Shown: positions 32,939-41,380 of the stretch, piece after piece | Layout of the letters: every line of letters begins with the position of its first letter | How positions within the stretch are numbered: position 1 is the first letter of the stretch | Assembly: GCA_963721105.1 (NCBI GenBank) | Contig: CAVRHY010000011.1 | Coordinates: 1,302,001 to 1,366,000 of the forward strand | Length of the DNA stretch: 64,000 nt | From: Thermohalobaculum sp963721105 | GTDB lineage: Bacteria > Pseudomonadota > Alphaproteobacteria > Rhodobacterales > Rhodobacteraceae | Direction of reading: 5' to 3' | Notes under the pieces: generated by a model | Seen by the model: only the letters and a program-made list of their open reading frames with translations | Databases searched by the model: none | What the model was told of the DNA's origin: nothing | Program-made: the position numbers and the translations under genes

Positions 32939-34179
32939 GATCCGTCTCCGGCCCGCGTCTCGGGCGGCGGCTGCATCAGCGGCGCCGGGTCGACGACGCC
33001 GCCGGGCAGCAGGGCGGGAAAGGCGCTCTGCGCCCATTTCAGCGCCTGGAAGGCAGGGCTCGCCATCAGCAATTTCGCCTCCGGCGCCCGCCAGAGAAGC
33101 TGGTCCACCAGGCCGTTCGGCCGGTAGGGGGCATCGGCAATGCCGTCTCCGTCGAGATCGAAGGCGGCGTTGTCCGACCAGTAGTTGCCGACCCCGTCCT
33201 CGGCCCAGACGACGTCGCGCGTGCCGACATACTTCACCTGTGTCCGGTTGCCGACGAAGGCGTTGCGGGAGATCGCGTTCCGCTCCGAACCAGCCGTGAA
33301 CTGGATGCCGATTTCGCAGCCCTGGAAGAGGTTCTCGCGGAAAACGTTCTTGTGTGCGTTGTAGATGAACACGCACTTCTTGCCGCCCTCGACGACGCGG
33401 TTGCGTTCGACATCGGCGTCGTTGGCGAAATTGAACAGGAACCCGTGCTCGGCATCGCCGCGGCTGACATTGCCTGTCGCCACGATGTGGTTGGAGAACA
33501 TCAACACGTAACCGGCATGGTTGCCGATGGAGACATTGTCCCGGATGACCGCATCGTTCGTATACATGTAGTGCACTGCGAACCGCAGGTCGCGGAGGCT
33601 GTTCTCGGCGAAGGTGTTCTTCGTCGACGTCGTCGTGAATATGCCGTCCCGGCCATAGCGGATGTCGTTTCCCACCACCTGCGAGCCCGGCGCGTTCCAC
33701 AGATGCACGCCATTGCCGCGCTCGCTCATGCGCAGGTCCTGCCGGCCCAGTATGGTGTTGCCGCGCACAAGCGCGTCGTGCGGCCCCTTCAGGAAGACGC
33801 CAAACAAGTTGTCCTCGATCCGGTTCTCCTCGACGCGCGCCCGCGCGGCGGTCTGGCGGACATAGACGCCGGAATCCTCGTCCGAAAGGCTGAGGCCCGA
33901 GCCGGTGATCGTCAGCCCACGCACCGTCACGTCGGGCGCATCGATGGTGATGACGCTGCCCTGTCCGCCGGCGTCGATCACCGCGCCCGACTCGCCCTCC
34001 AGCGTCATCGGGCGATCGATGGTGACAGGGCCATGCCAGGTGCCCTTCTCGATGTGGACGACAGCTCCCGACGGCGCCGCCGCAATGCGCTCGGCCAGCG
34101 TCGGGCCGTCCGCGCGCGCCGTGCCAGCGGCCACCAGGGCCGCCGACAGCAATCCTGCGATGAGACGCAGGCGGACCAT
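32935..34179 (-). CDS. nosD: NosD periplasmic copper-site maturation protein
   Basis: 414 residues. Signal peptide ending Ala-Arg-Ala, then a right-handed beta-helix of repeated Asn-x-Ile / Gly-x-x rungs (Val-Val-Gly-Asn-Asp-Ile-Arg-Tyr, Ile-Arg-Asp-Asn-Val, Val-Glu-Arg-Asn-Arg-Val) of the NosD/carbohydrate-binding type. It works with NosF and NosY to mature the NosZ copper site. ATG at 34179 overlaps the nosZ stop by one base, so the nosZDFYLX genes are a tight, coupled transcript. Confidence 0.92.
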   Translation of the reverse strand: MVRLRLIAGLLSAALVAAGTARADGPTLAERIAAAPSGAVVHIEKGTWHGPVTIDRPMTLEGESGAVIDAGGQGSVITIDAPDVTVRGLTITGSGLSLSDEDSGVYVRQTAARARVEENRIEDNLFGVFLKGPHDALVRGNTILGRQDLRMSERGNGVHLWNAPGSQVVGNDIRYGRDGIFTTTSTKNTFAENSLRDLRFAVHYMYTNDAVIRDNVSIGNHAGYVLMFSNHIVATGNVSRGDAEHGFLFNFANDADVERNRVVEGGKKCVFIYNAHKNVFRENLFQGCEIGIQFTAGSERNAISRNAFVGNRTQVKYVGTRDVVWAEDGVGNYWSDNAAFDLDGDGIADAPYRPNGLVDQLLWRAPEAKLLMASPAFQALKWAQSAFPALLPGGVVDPAPLMQPPPETRAGDGS

Positions 34180-36107
34180 CACGCAGGCTCGACCAGCATG
34201 CGGCCGCGCATCTCCATGTGCAGCGCGTGGCAGAACCACTGGCAATAGTACCAGTGCACACCCGGCCGGTCCGCGGTGAACCGAACCGAGGCGGTCGCCT
34301 GCGGCGCGATCTCCATCGCGATCCCGTAGTTCGAGATCGTGAAGCCGTGCGTCAGGTCGTCGACATCGTCGATATTCGTGATGATGACGGTGACGTCTTC
34401 GCCCTGCTTCACGGTGAACTCGTTCAAGGAGTACTGCGGCGCGAAGGAGTGCATCACGACATAGACGCGCCCGTCCTTCCGAACCACGTCCGCCGCCTCC
34501 ATCGGATCGAGGCCGAGGCTCTTCACCAGCTCGACCGTCGGGGCGAAGATCGGGTCCTCGCGGTCCCAGGTCTGCCGCGGGTTCATGATGTCGGCGCGCA
34601 CCATGATGCAGTCGTGCGGCTCGGCATAGGTCGGGCCGTCATGGATGACCTGCATCGGCCTGCCGTCGCGGATGTCGATCAGCTGGTCGTTTTCCGGCTT
34701 CAGCGGGCCGACATTCAGGAAGCGGTCCTTCGAGAACTTGTTGAGGCTGACCAGGAACCGGCCGTCCGCCTCCTTCGTCTCACCCATCGTCGAGTGGTTG
34801 TGACCGGGCTGGTAGTGGACGTCGATCTTCTCGATGATCGGATCGACGTCCTTGCCGTCGAACTTGTCGCGTGCCTTCTGGATGTTCCACTTCACCGCCT
34901 GGCTGTCGATGAACACGGTGGTGAAGCAGTTGCCGTCGCCGTCGAAGGCGGTGTGGAGCGGGCCGAGACCCACTTCGGGCTCGGCGACGACGACCCCGCG
35001 CGGCTCGATCTTGTCGTCGAAGAGATCGGGGAAGCGACGGACGTCCATCACCGTTACCGTCGGCGACAGCTTGCCATTGACGCAGACATGGATGCCGTCC
35101 GGCGCCGTGTTGATGCCGTGCGGGCTGGTCGAGATTGGCACGTAGCGCGTGTATTTCGACCCGTGGCGGCCGTCCAGCACCGGGACACCTTTCATCTCGG
35201 TGTAGTCGCCGGCCTTCACGCCCGCTTCGATCCGTTCGATGTCGAAGATGACGGCCCAGTCCTGCTCGCTGGCAGTCATCTCTGCCAGATCCATTCCCAT
35301 TTCCGAGTTATAGCAGGTCGAGAATGCGTACTTGCCCTGATAATCGCAGTCTACATTGTCCAAGTTTCCATCGACGATCACCTGCCAAGCAACCTCCATC
35401 TTCTCGCCATCGACGGCAGTGAAGACGGTGAGGTACTTCGACACGTCCGTCAGGTCGCGTCCATCATTCGGCAGCGGTGCCTCGTGCTCGCCGTTACAAA
35501 AGACGTAACCGGTCTTCGGGTACTTCTGCGGCCGCATGCCGTGAATATCGTGAGCGTTCGGAACCTCGATGATCCTGTCCGGTTTCATCACGTCGCAGCG
35601 AACGCGCACCAAGCGCGTGTTCGCCTTGTCGTTGGCGAAGATATACCGACCGTCATAGGTTCCGTCGGTGAACGACATGTGCGGGTGGTGCAGGTCGCCG
35701 TTCGGGTAGATGCCTTTGAAGCCCTTCTTCTCCAGGAACTCGGCGGTCTCGGGCAGAAGGTTCTCGGTCAGGATGCGGCGGCTCTCCTCGGTCACGCCCC
35801 AGCCCGTCGCGCTGTCTATATTGAAGCAGGGGATGCGCATAAGCTCGCGCATCGAGGGTACGCCGAAGATGCGCATCTCGCCGGACTGGCCGCCCGACCA
35901 GATGCCGTAATACTCGTCGAGCTGGCCTGGGCCGACCAGCACCTCGCCCTCGGCCGCGCTGGCCGTGCGGGTTCCGGCCGCAGTGCCGGCCAGGAAGGCG
36001 CCAGGACCGGCGGCCCCAGCCAGACCGGCCAGCAGCGCGCCTTTCGCCGAGTTGCTGAACAGCGCCCGCCGGGTCAGGCCGTCTCTCGCGGTCTTCGTCA
36101 GTTTCAT
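34179..36107 (-). CDS. nosZ: Nitrous-oxide reductase NosZ
   Basis: 642 residues, reduces N2O to N2 in the periplasm. A Tat signal (Thr-Arg-Arg-Ala-Leu-Phe) is present. Copper-Z His ligands are visible in Asp-Leu-His-His-Pro-His, Asp-Ile-His-Gly, Ser-Pro-His-Gly, Leu-His-Thr-Ala-Phe, His-Asn-His-Ser-Thr, and Glu-Pro-His-Asp. The C-terminal CuA site Cys-Gln-Trp-Phe-Cys-His-Ala-Leu-His-Met-Glu-Met is complete. This Tat-exported form with a NosR neighbour is clade I. All ligands appear intact, so the enzyme should be functional. Confidence 0.97.
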   Translation of the reverse strand: MKLTKTARDGLTRRALFSNSAKGALLAGLAGAAGPGAFLAGTAAGTRTASAAEGEVLVGPGQLDEYYGIWSGGQSGEMRIFGVPSMRELMRIPCFNIDSATGWGVTEESRRILTENLLPETAEFLEKKGFKGIYPNGDLHHPHMSFTDGTYDGRYIFANDKANTRLVRVRCDVMKPDRIIEVPNAHDIHGMRPQKYPKTGYVFCNGEHEAPLPNDGRDLTDVSKYLTVFTAVDGEKMEVAWQVIVDGNLDNVDCDYQGKYAFSTCYNSEMGMDLAEMTASEQDWAVIFDIERIEAGVKAGDYTEMKGVPVLDGRHGSKYTRYVPISTSPHGINTAPDGIHVCVNGKLSPTVTVMDVRRFPDLFDDKIEPRGVVVAEPEVGLGPLHTAFDGDGNCFTTVFIDSQAVKWNIQKARDKFDGKDVDPIIEKIDVHYQPGHNHSTMGETKEADGRFLVSLNKFSKDRFLNVGPLKPENDQLIDIRDGRPMQVIHDGPTYAEPHDCIMVRADIMNPRQTWDREDPIFAPTVELVKSLGLDPMEAADVVRKDGRVYVVMHSFAPQYSLNEFTVKQGEDVTVIITNIDDVDDLTHGFTISNYGIAMEIAPQATASVRFTADRPGVHWYYCQWFCHALHMEMRGRMLVEPA

Positions 36108-36124
36108 CGTCCTCTCCTTCTTGA

Positions 36125-38320
36125 TCAGCCAGGCTGCTGCCCGGACTCGCCGGTCGACGGGCTGTTGCCCGCCGGCTGGATTTCTTGGGCGGAGCGTCGC
36201 GCGCCCTGGCGCCGCCGTTCCTTCTTCAGGCGGCGCGTGACGTTGTGCGGGCATCGGAAATCGTCGAGGTAGAGCTCCTGGCAGTGCATGCAGTAGATGC
36301 ACTCGTGCGGATTGATGTTGCCCTCGGGATGGATCGCCTGGACGGGGCACTCGTTGGCGCAGCGCTGGCAGGAGGTGCCGCACTCGGGCCAGCGCTTGAG
36401 CCACTCGAACATTCGCACCCGGCCGGGGATCGCCAGCGCAGCGCCCAATGGGCAGATGTATCGGCAGAAAAAACGCTCGATGAACAGCCCGGCGCCCAAC
36501 AGCAGGACGGCGTAGAGCACGAACCACCACTGCCGGATGAACTTTAGGATGATCGAAGTCTTGAAAGGCTCGACTTCCGAGAGCTGCTCGGCCAACGCAA
36601 GATCATAGAGCGCGAACGCGAATAGGCCGAGGAAGATCATGTATTTGATCGGCCAGAGCCGCTCGTTGAGCCCCCAGGGCACCCGAATCTGGCGGACGCC
36701 GAACCGCTTGGCTATGCGCGCGGCGAACTCCTGCAGCGCACCGAAAGGGCAAAGCCAGCCGCAGAAGGGGCCGCGACCCCAGAACAGCAGCGCGCCGACG
36801 ACCGCGAACCACAGGATGAAGATCAGCGGGTCCTTGAGGAAATATTCCCAGCTGAAGTCGGTGCGCAACGCGTCGGTGAAGGTCAGCACGTTGACCACCG
36901 AGAGCTGCGCGTTCGCCCACCATCCGAGCCAGAACAGCGTGAAGAGCAGGAAGCCGACGCGGACAGCGTTCAGCATCTTCGGCCGTGCGACCAGCCAGGT
37001 CTGGAAGAAGAAGAGCGCCGTCAGGAGCAGCACGGCGACGGAGACGATGACGATCTGCGGGATCTTGCCGCGCCAGATGCGCTTCCACAGGGGCTCGGTG
37101 CCCGGGAGGGCGGCACTGGCCGCGCCGGCGGCGCCGCCGGTGGCCGAGATCTTCGGCTGCGGCGCGGGTTCGGGTGCTGTCAGGTAGCGCTCGGGAACGG
37201 CATACGAGACCGTGAATCTCTGGAAGGCCTTCGTCAGCGCCCCGGTTGCACGCTGGACAAGCAGCTCCAGGCGCCAGGGAATTACCGGCTGGAATTCGCT
37301 GTCCGCCGGGATCTTGTAGAGGCCAATCTCGGGGAACTCGGGCGCTCCTTCGGCCGCGACGGCGCGGATGCGCCGGTGCTGGCGGTCGTGGAAGCGAACA
37401 CTGACGGGCCCCTGGACCATCTGGATGCGGTCGAAGATGCCGCCGCGGACATAGCCCGAGCCCTTGAAGGAATAGCGCCCCTGGCCCATGATCAAAACAG
37501 CGTCCTCGCCCGGCTGCAGCCACTGCTTCAGGTTCGCGTACTCGCGCTCGCCGAGCAGTGAGCGACCGATCGTCGGCACGCTGACCTGCGCGACATAGAG
37601 GTCAATGAACGTGTCCTCCGGGGGGCCTGATTCCGGCCGCTTCGCCGCTTCCGCGTTGTCGTTCTCGGCGAAGGCCTTGTTGACATCGGCGACCGAAAGG
37701 CTGAGGCGGCGTACGCTTCCGTCGCCGAGCAGGTCGTCCCAGCCGCGTGTCTCGGGGGCGGTGTCGGCGATCTCGCGCGATGGCGTGGTCTGCTGCTCGG
37801 CGGTGGGCGGCAGTCCACCCAGTCCGAGCTGACGGACAACCTTCGCCGCCGAGCGCAGAACGCTGTCCTGCATCACCAGAACGCTGACCGTCGCGCCCGA
37901 GATGATGTCGGGCTGTCCACCCTCCTCCGTCGTTTGCAGCGAGATTGCGTCCCATCCGACGAGGCCCTGGAGGTAGCCCCGGATCTTCGCCTCCGGGATG
38001 CCGATCAGCACGATCGGCTCGTGGTGCTTCATAAGCTTCGCGCCGGAGACGCGGCCCTCCTTGGTAATTCCGACGAGGATCTGGATCGGCTTGCCGGAAT
38101 AGCCGACTGCGTTTGCAAAATCGGAATTCAGGAAGACGTAGCCGGTCAGGTCCGCACCCGCGTAAGCGGGGACTACGGGCGGATCGCCCTCTGCGTCCCC
38201 GAGCCGATCGGCACCAGGGACGAGTTCGTCCGCCGGAACGCCGCTCAGGAATTCGGCCAGGCCGTCGGCGCGGACCGCCGCCGGAGCGGCAGCAGCAATA
38301 ATCAGCATCAGCAGGGCCAA
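36125..38320 (-). CDS. nosR: NosR membrane flavo-iron-sulfur protein
   Basis: 731 residues as read. A periplasmic FMN-binding domain is at about 60-180 (with Ser-Gly-Ala-Thr-Val for FMN attachment). Then come several membrane helices with Cys motifs Phe-Cys-Gly-Trp-Leu-Cys-Pro and Phe-Cys-Arg-Tyr-Ile-Cys-Pro-Leu-Gly, and a C-terminal pair of 4Fe-4S sites (Cys-Gly-Thr-Ser-Cys-Gln-Arg-Cys and Cys-Ile-Tyr-Cys-Met-His-Cys). It supports electron supply and expression of NosZ. The N-terminus is uncertain: a TTG at 38320 opens this frame. A better signal-peptide n-region lies further upstream in it, and an ATG at 38405 in a neighbouring frame could be joined by one more indel. Confidence 0.93.
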   Translation of the reverse strand: MALLMLIIAAAAPAAVRADGLAEFLSGVPADELVPGADRLGDAEGDPPVVPAYAGADLTGYVFLNSDFANAVGYSGKPIQILVGITKEGRVSGAKLMKHHEPIVLIGIPEAKIRGYLQGLVGWDAISLQTTEEGGQPDIISGATVSVLVMQDSVLRSAAKVVRQLGLGGLPPTAEQQTTPSREIADTAPETRGWDDLLGDGSVRRLSLSVADVNKAFAENDNAEAAKRPESGPPEDTFIDLYVAQVSVPTIGRSLLGEREYANLKQWLQPGEDAVLIMGQGRYSFKGSGYVRGGIFDRIQMVQGPVSVRFHDRQHRRIRAVAAEGAPEFPEIGLYKIPADSEFQPVIPWRLELLVQRATGALTKAFQRFTVSYAVPERYLTAPEPAPQPKISATGGAAGAASAALPGTEPLWKRIWRGKIPQIVIVSVAVLLLTALFFFQTWLVARPKMLNAVRVGFLLFTLFWLGWWANAQLSVVNVLTFTDALRTDFSWEYFLKDPLIFILWFAVVGALLFWGRGPFCGWLCPFGALQEFAARIAKRFGVRQIRVPWGLNERLWPIKYMIFLGLFAFALYDLALAEQLSEVEPFKTSIILKFIRQWWFVLYAVLLLGAGLFIERFFCRYICPLGAALAIPGRVRMFEWLKRWPECGTSCQRCANECPVQAIHPEGNINPHECIYCMHCQELYLDDFRCPHNVTRRLKKERRRQGARRSAQEIQPAGNSPSTGESGQQPG

Positions 38321-38458
38321 GGTCGCGCGCCAGCACCACCACGCCCGCGAGAGAACCCGTTGCGGACGGAAAGTGGCGGGTGGCTGGGAGTCGCATCGTC
38401 GACATGAATTTACCGTTCTGGTCGCCGGTGGTTAGAGGCGAAGTGCCCCCGCTCGGCC

Positions 38459-38472
38459 TTGATCTGCATCAA
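38459..38472 (-). promoter_or_regulatory. FNR/NnrR-type box TTGAT-N4-ATCAA upstream of nosR
   Basis: TTGATCTGCATCAA is a perfect match to the FNR-family consensus. It lies about 140 bases upstream of the annotated nosR start (about 54 bases upstream of the alternative ATG at 38405). Oxygen- or NO-responsive Crp/Fnr regulators (FNR, NnrR, DNR) activate nos genes through such sites. The 534-base gap around it also contains a small unsupported frame at 38591 and otherwise shows nothing. Confidence 0.85.
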
Positions 38473-38590
38473 GGTGCGTGCCTGATTTTCACTGTTCTTT
38501 CAATATCGACATCGTCTGCGGAAAGGCACTTTGCCGGTAGCCTGCTCTTGAGATCAGTGGTTTTCGCCGAGAGGGAAAAGAGGAGAGTGC

Positions 38591-38710
38591 ATGAGCATCA
38601 CGAACCGGATCGGGTTGCCGGCCACGGTCGCGATGCCGCCGAATGCTGATCACGACGATCGGGGGTCGCGCCTCTCTGATTTCGATGCCGGTAACCGGGA
38701 TATTCGTTAG
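38591..38710 (+). CDS. Possible 39-residue small ORF with a strong RBS
   Basis: ATG at 38591 is preceded by AGGAGAG at a good distance. The predicted peptide (Met-Ser-Ile-Thr-Asn-Arg-Ile-Gly-Leu-Pro-Ala-Thr ... Gly-Asn-Arg-Asp-Ile-Arg) is polar and has no recognisable family. It is 118 bases downstream of the FNR-type box on the opposite strand from nosR, so a divergent promoter could express it. It may equally be the start of a lost gene. Evidence is the RBS only. Confidence 0.3.
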   Translation: MSITNRIGLPATVAMPPNADHDDRGSRLSDFDAGNRDIR

Positions 38711-38854
38711 AAAAAGGTCGAACTGCCCGCCCCGGAGAGCGGTGCGCCGGAAGGGACTTGAGGCGACATCGCCTCGAACTGAGCCACAGGCCCGCCCCCC
38801 GGACGCGACGCGGGCGCTCCGGGCGGTGCCGGCGACAGCGAAAGGAGCCCGCAG

Positions 38855-39847
38855 ATGGTCCATCCCCCCAACCGCGCGAGGTTGCTCGAAGGGGCGACCG
38901 TCACCTTCGACACCGTGCCCGAGATTACCGACGTCGCTGTGCTGTTCGCGGTCGCGATCGCGATCGAGCGCGAAGCCGCGCGGCGGTACGGAGAACTCGC
39001 CGCACGCGCGGCGGCGGCGGGTGAATCAGAGCTTGCAGATCTGTTTGCCCGGCTGCGCGACGAGGAGGCAGACCACGAGAACGGCATCGGTGCCTGGGCG
39101 GTGCGCGAGGGCATCATGCCCGCGACTACGCTGGCGTTCCATTGGGATAGCCCCGCGGTGGCGATGGAGGAGGAGGTCGCCGAGGCCGGCGGCAGCCGCA
39201 TGGGCACCTGGAAGGCGCTCGTTATCGCCGTTCACAACGAGGAGCGGGCCTTCGCCTTCTACATCAACGTCGCGGCAAAGACTCCCGACGCCGATGTGCG
39301 GCGTTATGCCGAGCGGATGGCCGAGGAGGAGCTGGAGCACGTCGCTCTCCTGCGCATGGAGCGGCGGCGGGCATGGCAAGGCGAACACGCGGCGAACGCG
39401 GCTGCGCTTCCGGCCGCTGGCGCTCCCGATGCCACCGACGCGGACGCGCTCGCGGAATATGTCGCGGAGGTGGAGGGCGAGTCCGCGCGGCGTCTTCGTG
39501 CCGAGGCCGGGTACGCAAAGGAGGCCGGAGCCGCGCGCACCGCTTCCCTGCTAGAGGCGATCGCAGCTGAGGCCGAAGAGCGGTCGCATGGCCGGGAAAT
39601 CGGCACGGTCAGGCCCGACCTTCCGCACGTCTCTGCAGACGCGCTCCAACTCGTCCGCGACGAGGAACGGCGACTTTCTCGACTTTACGAGGGGTATATT
39701 CGCCTGATCGACACGGCACGGGACGAACGCTTGTTGCGTCGGGCGCAGGAAGAAACGGAGGTCGTTCTTTCCCGTCTCGCGCGCCTGCGTGACGAGGAAG
39801 CGCGGCTCCGCAGTACTGCAAGCGCGGACAGCCCCGTCGTTTCCTAG
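38855..39847 (+). CDS. Ferritin-like/rubrerythrin-type protein, probably two domains
   Basis: 330 residues, no signal peptide. The first half has Glu-Arg-Glu-Ala-Ala-Arg-Arg-Tyr and Asp-Glu-Glu-Ala-Asp-His-Glu-Asn (Glu-x(n)-Glu-x-x-His of a ferritin-like di-iron helix). A second set is at Asn-Glu-Glu-Arg-Ala-Phe and Glu-Glu-Glu-Leu-Glu-His-Val, so one full four-helix bundle is clear. The C-terminal 130 residues are again helical with Glu-Ala-Glu-Glu-Arg-Ser-His-Gly, but without a full motif. Role unknown: iron or oxidative/nitrosative stress defence is likely from family and place next to nos. Confidence 0.75.
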   Translation: MVHPPNRARLLEGATVTFDTVPEITDVAVLFAVAIAIEREAARRYGELAARAAAAGESELADLFARLRDEEADHENGIGAWAVREGIMPATTLAFHWDSPAVAMEEEVAEAGGSRMGTWKALVIAVHNEERAFAFYINVAAKTPDADVRRYAERMAEEELEHVALLRMERRRAWQGEHAANAAALPAAGAPDATDADALAEYVAEVEGESARRLRAEAGYAKEAGAARTASLLEAIAAEAEERSHGREIGTVRPDLPHVSADALQLVRDEERRLSRLYEGYIRLIDTARDERLLRRAQEETEVVLSRLARLRDEEARLRSTASADSPVVS

Positions 39848-40084
39848 GAGCATGGTCGGGAAGGCAGAGTCCCGTGGGCGTCGAGGCGTGGTTCATGAGG
39901 TGTCTGCATCCCCGACACGAGACGTGCGCCGATGCCTCGACGCAAGCGCCGTGCTTACCCGATCGATTTGTCCGAGGGCCGGTGGCGTTGATCGAGCCGA
40001 TGATCCCGCATCGTGACCTGCAGGATGTGATTTGCAATGATCAGGTCTGAACCCGAGACAACCACCGACGACGATCCGTGACTC

Positions 40085-40951
40085 ATGAAAAGCCTGTTCA
40101 TTTTCACTGGGCTTTGCGCCGCGCTCGTCGTCGCCTCTCTGCGCTTGTGGCGTATGTTCGACCACCGGGCCGACCGGTGGATCGGCGCAATGCTTGCGGC
40201 CAGGCAGCCGGCCAATCCCCACCGCTTCGATCCGGCAATGGTTGCCGATCTGCCTGATCCGGCACGTCGCTACTTCCGGTTCGCGATCAAGCCGGGCACG
40301 CTGCTCCACACTGTCGCCGAGATCGAGATGACCGGCCGGTTCAGTCTCGGTACCAGGGAAGCGCCAGGATACATGGCGATGGCAGCTCACCAGGTTCTGG
40401 CCGCGCCAGAGGGCTTCGTCTGGAGCATGTCCGCCACGAACGGGAAGATGCGCCTCTCCGGCTCCGATGCCGCGGCGGACGAAGTGAGCTGGACAAGGTT
40501 CTGGTTGATGGGCGTGATCCCAGTGGCACGCATCAGCGGGACGGATGACCACCGACGATCGGCGTTCGGGCGCTACGTGGCCGAGGCGGTATTCTGGACG
40601 CCCGCAGCCTTGTTACCCGGCCCTGGAGTGGCCTGGGAGAATGTCGACGACACCACCGCCCGCGTCACCGTCGCCCACCGAGGGATGGAGCAGTCGGTCG
40701 ATGTGACCGTCGATGTCGAGGGCGGTCCGGTGAAGGTCATGTTCCAGCGCTGGAGCGATGCGAACCCCCACAAGACGTTCAGGCTGCAACCCTTCGGAGG
40801 CTTTCTGTCCGAGTTCAGAGAGTTTGGCGGGTTTCGGTTGCCGACCCATGTCGAGGCGGGCAATCAGTTCGGCACCGACGGCTATTTCCCGTTCTTCATC
40901 GCGGACGTGACGTCTGTCTCCTTTCCGTCCCCGAGGGCCGGAGATGACTGA
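40085..40951 (+). CDS. DUF6544-like family protein
   Basis: 288 residues. An N-terminal hydrophobic anchor is followed by Leu-Pro-Asp-Pro-Ala-Arg-Arg-Tyr-Phe-Arg-Phe-Ala near residue 55, which is the signature of DUF6544/DUF6920 proteins of unknown function. The rest is beta-rich (Gly-Arg-Phe-Ser-Leu, Val-Trp-Ser-Met-Ser, Gly-Gly-Phe-Arg-Leu-Pro-Thr-His-Val-Glu-Ala-Gly), ending near a Tyr-Phe-Pro-Phe motif. The stop overlaps the next small gene (TGATG), so they are coupled. The 237-base gap in front holds no recognised gene. Confidence 0.7.
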   Translation: MKSLFIFTGLCAALVVASLRLWRMFDHRADRWIGAMLAARQPANPHRFDPAMVADLPDPARRYFRFAIKPGTLLHTVAEIEMTGRFSLGTREAPGYMAMAAHQVLAAPEGFVWSMSATNGKMRLSGSDAAADEVSWTRFWLMGVIPVARISGTDDHRRSAFGRYVAEAVFWTPAALLPGPGVAWENVDDTTARVTVAHRGMEQSVDVTVDVEGGPVKVMFQRWSDANPHKTFRLQPFGGFLSEFREFGGFRLPTHVEAGNQFGTDGYFPFFIADVTSVSFPSPRAGDD

Positions 40952-41295
40952 TGACAGGCCTCGTGGCCGCGCTGCAGATCGGCCTGCCGGCACTGCCGCT
41001 GTCCTGGCTGGCCGGATTCCCCGCATCGGGCATTCTGGCATATACCGTGCTGGCCGCTTCCGTCGCCTCTGTGCTGCTCTCGCTCGGCCTCGTCGCCATG
41101 TGGGTAATGCCGCCCTGACGGGTGCCCTATCTCTACGGACTGACTTTCGTTGCAATCGTCGCGTGGCATTTGGCTGCCGGTCGGATTGGTGCGGCTGAGT
41201 TCCGATCGGCGCGGCCGGACCGCCACCATCAGTTTGATCCTGCTGGGCGGTCTCGGCGTCTGCGGCGGATCCCGGGCCTGATCCGATCACTTTGA
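40951..41295 (+). pseudogene. Small membrane protein with an in-frame TGA
   Basis: The first 55 residues contain two hydrophobic helices and end Val-Met-Pro-Pro before a TGA at 41116-41118. The same frame then continues as Arg-Val-Pro-Tyr-Leu-Tyr-Gly-Leu-Thr-Phe-Val-Ala-Ile-Val-Ala-Trp-His-Leu to a stop at 41293-41295. That is protein-like sequence that fits directly onto the first part if the TGA were TGG (Trp). A further hydrophobic stretch (Ile-Ser-Leu-Ile-Leu-Leu-Gly-Gly-Leu-Gly-Val) in a neighbouring frame suggests a second lesion. No family recognised. Coupled to the upstream DUF6544-like gene by an overlapping start. Confidence 0.5.
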
Positions 41296-41380
41296 AACGA
41301 GAAAAGTCTACCAAAATGGGCCGAGAACGGTGGGTATGCTCGGCAACCGGAGCACGAAGCCGGGGCGACGCGCTCCGCCA

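Noticed and set aside
34218..36272. 684-codon plus-strand frame antisense to nosZ
   Set aside because: nosZ has all copper ligands on the minus strand. The antisense frame shows only codon-bias openness.
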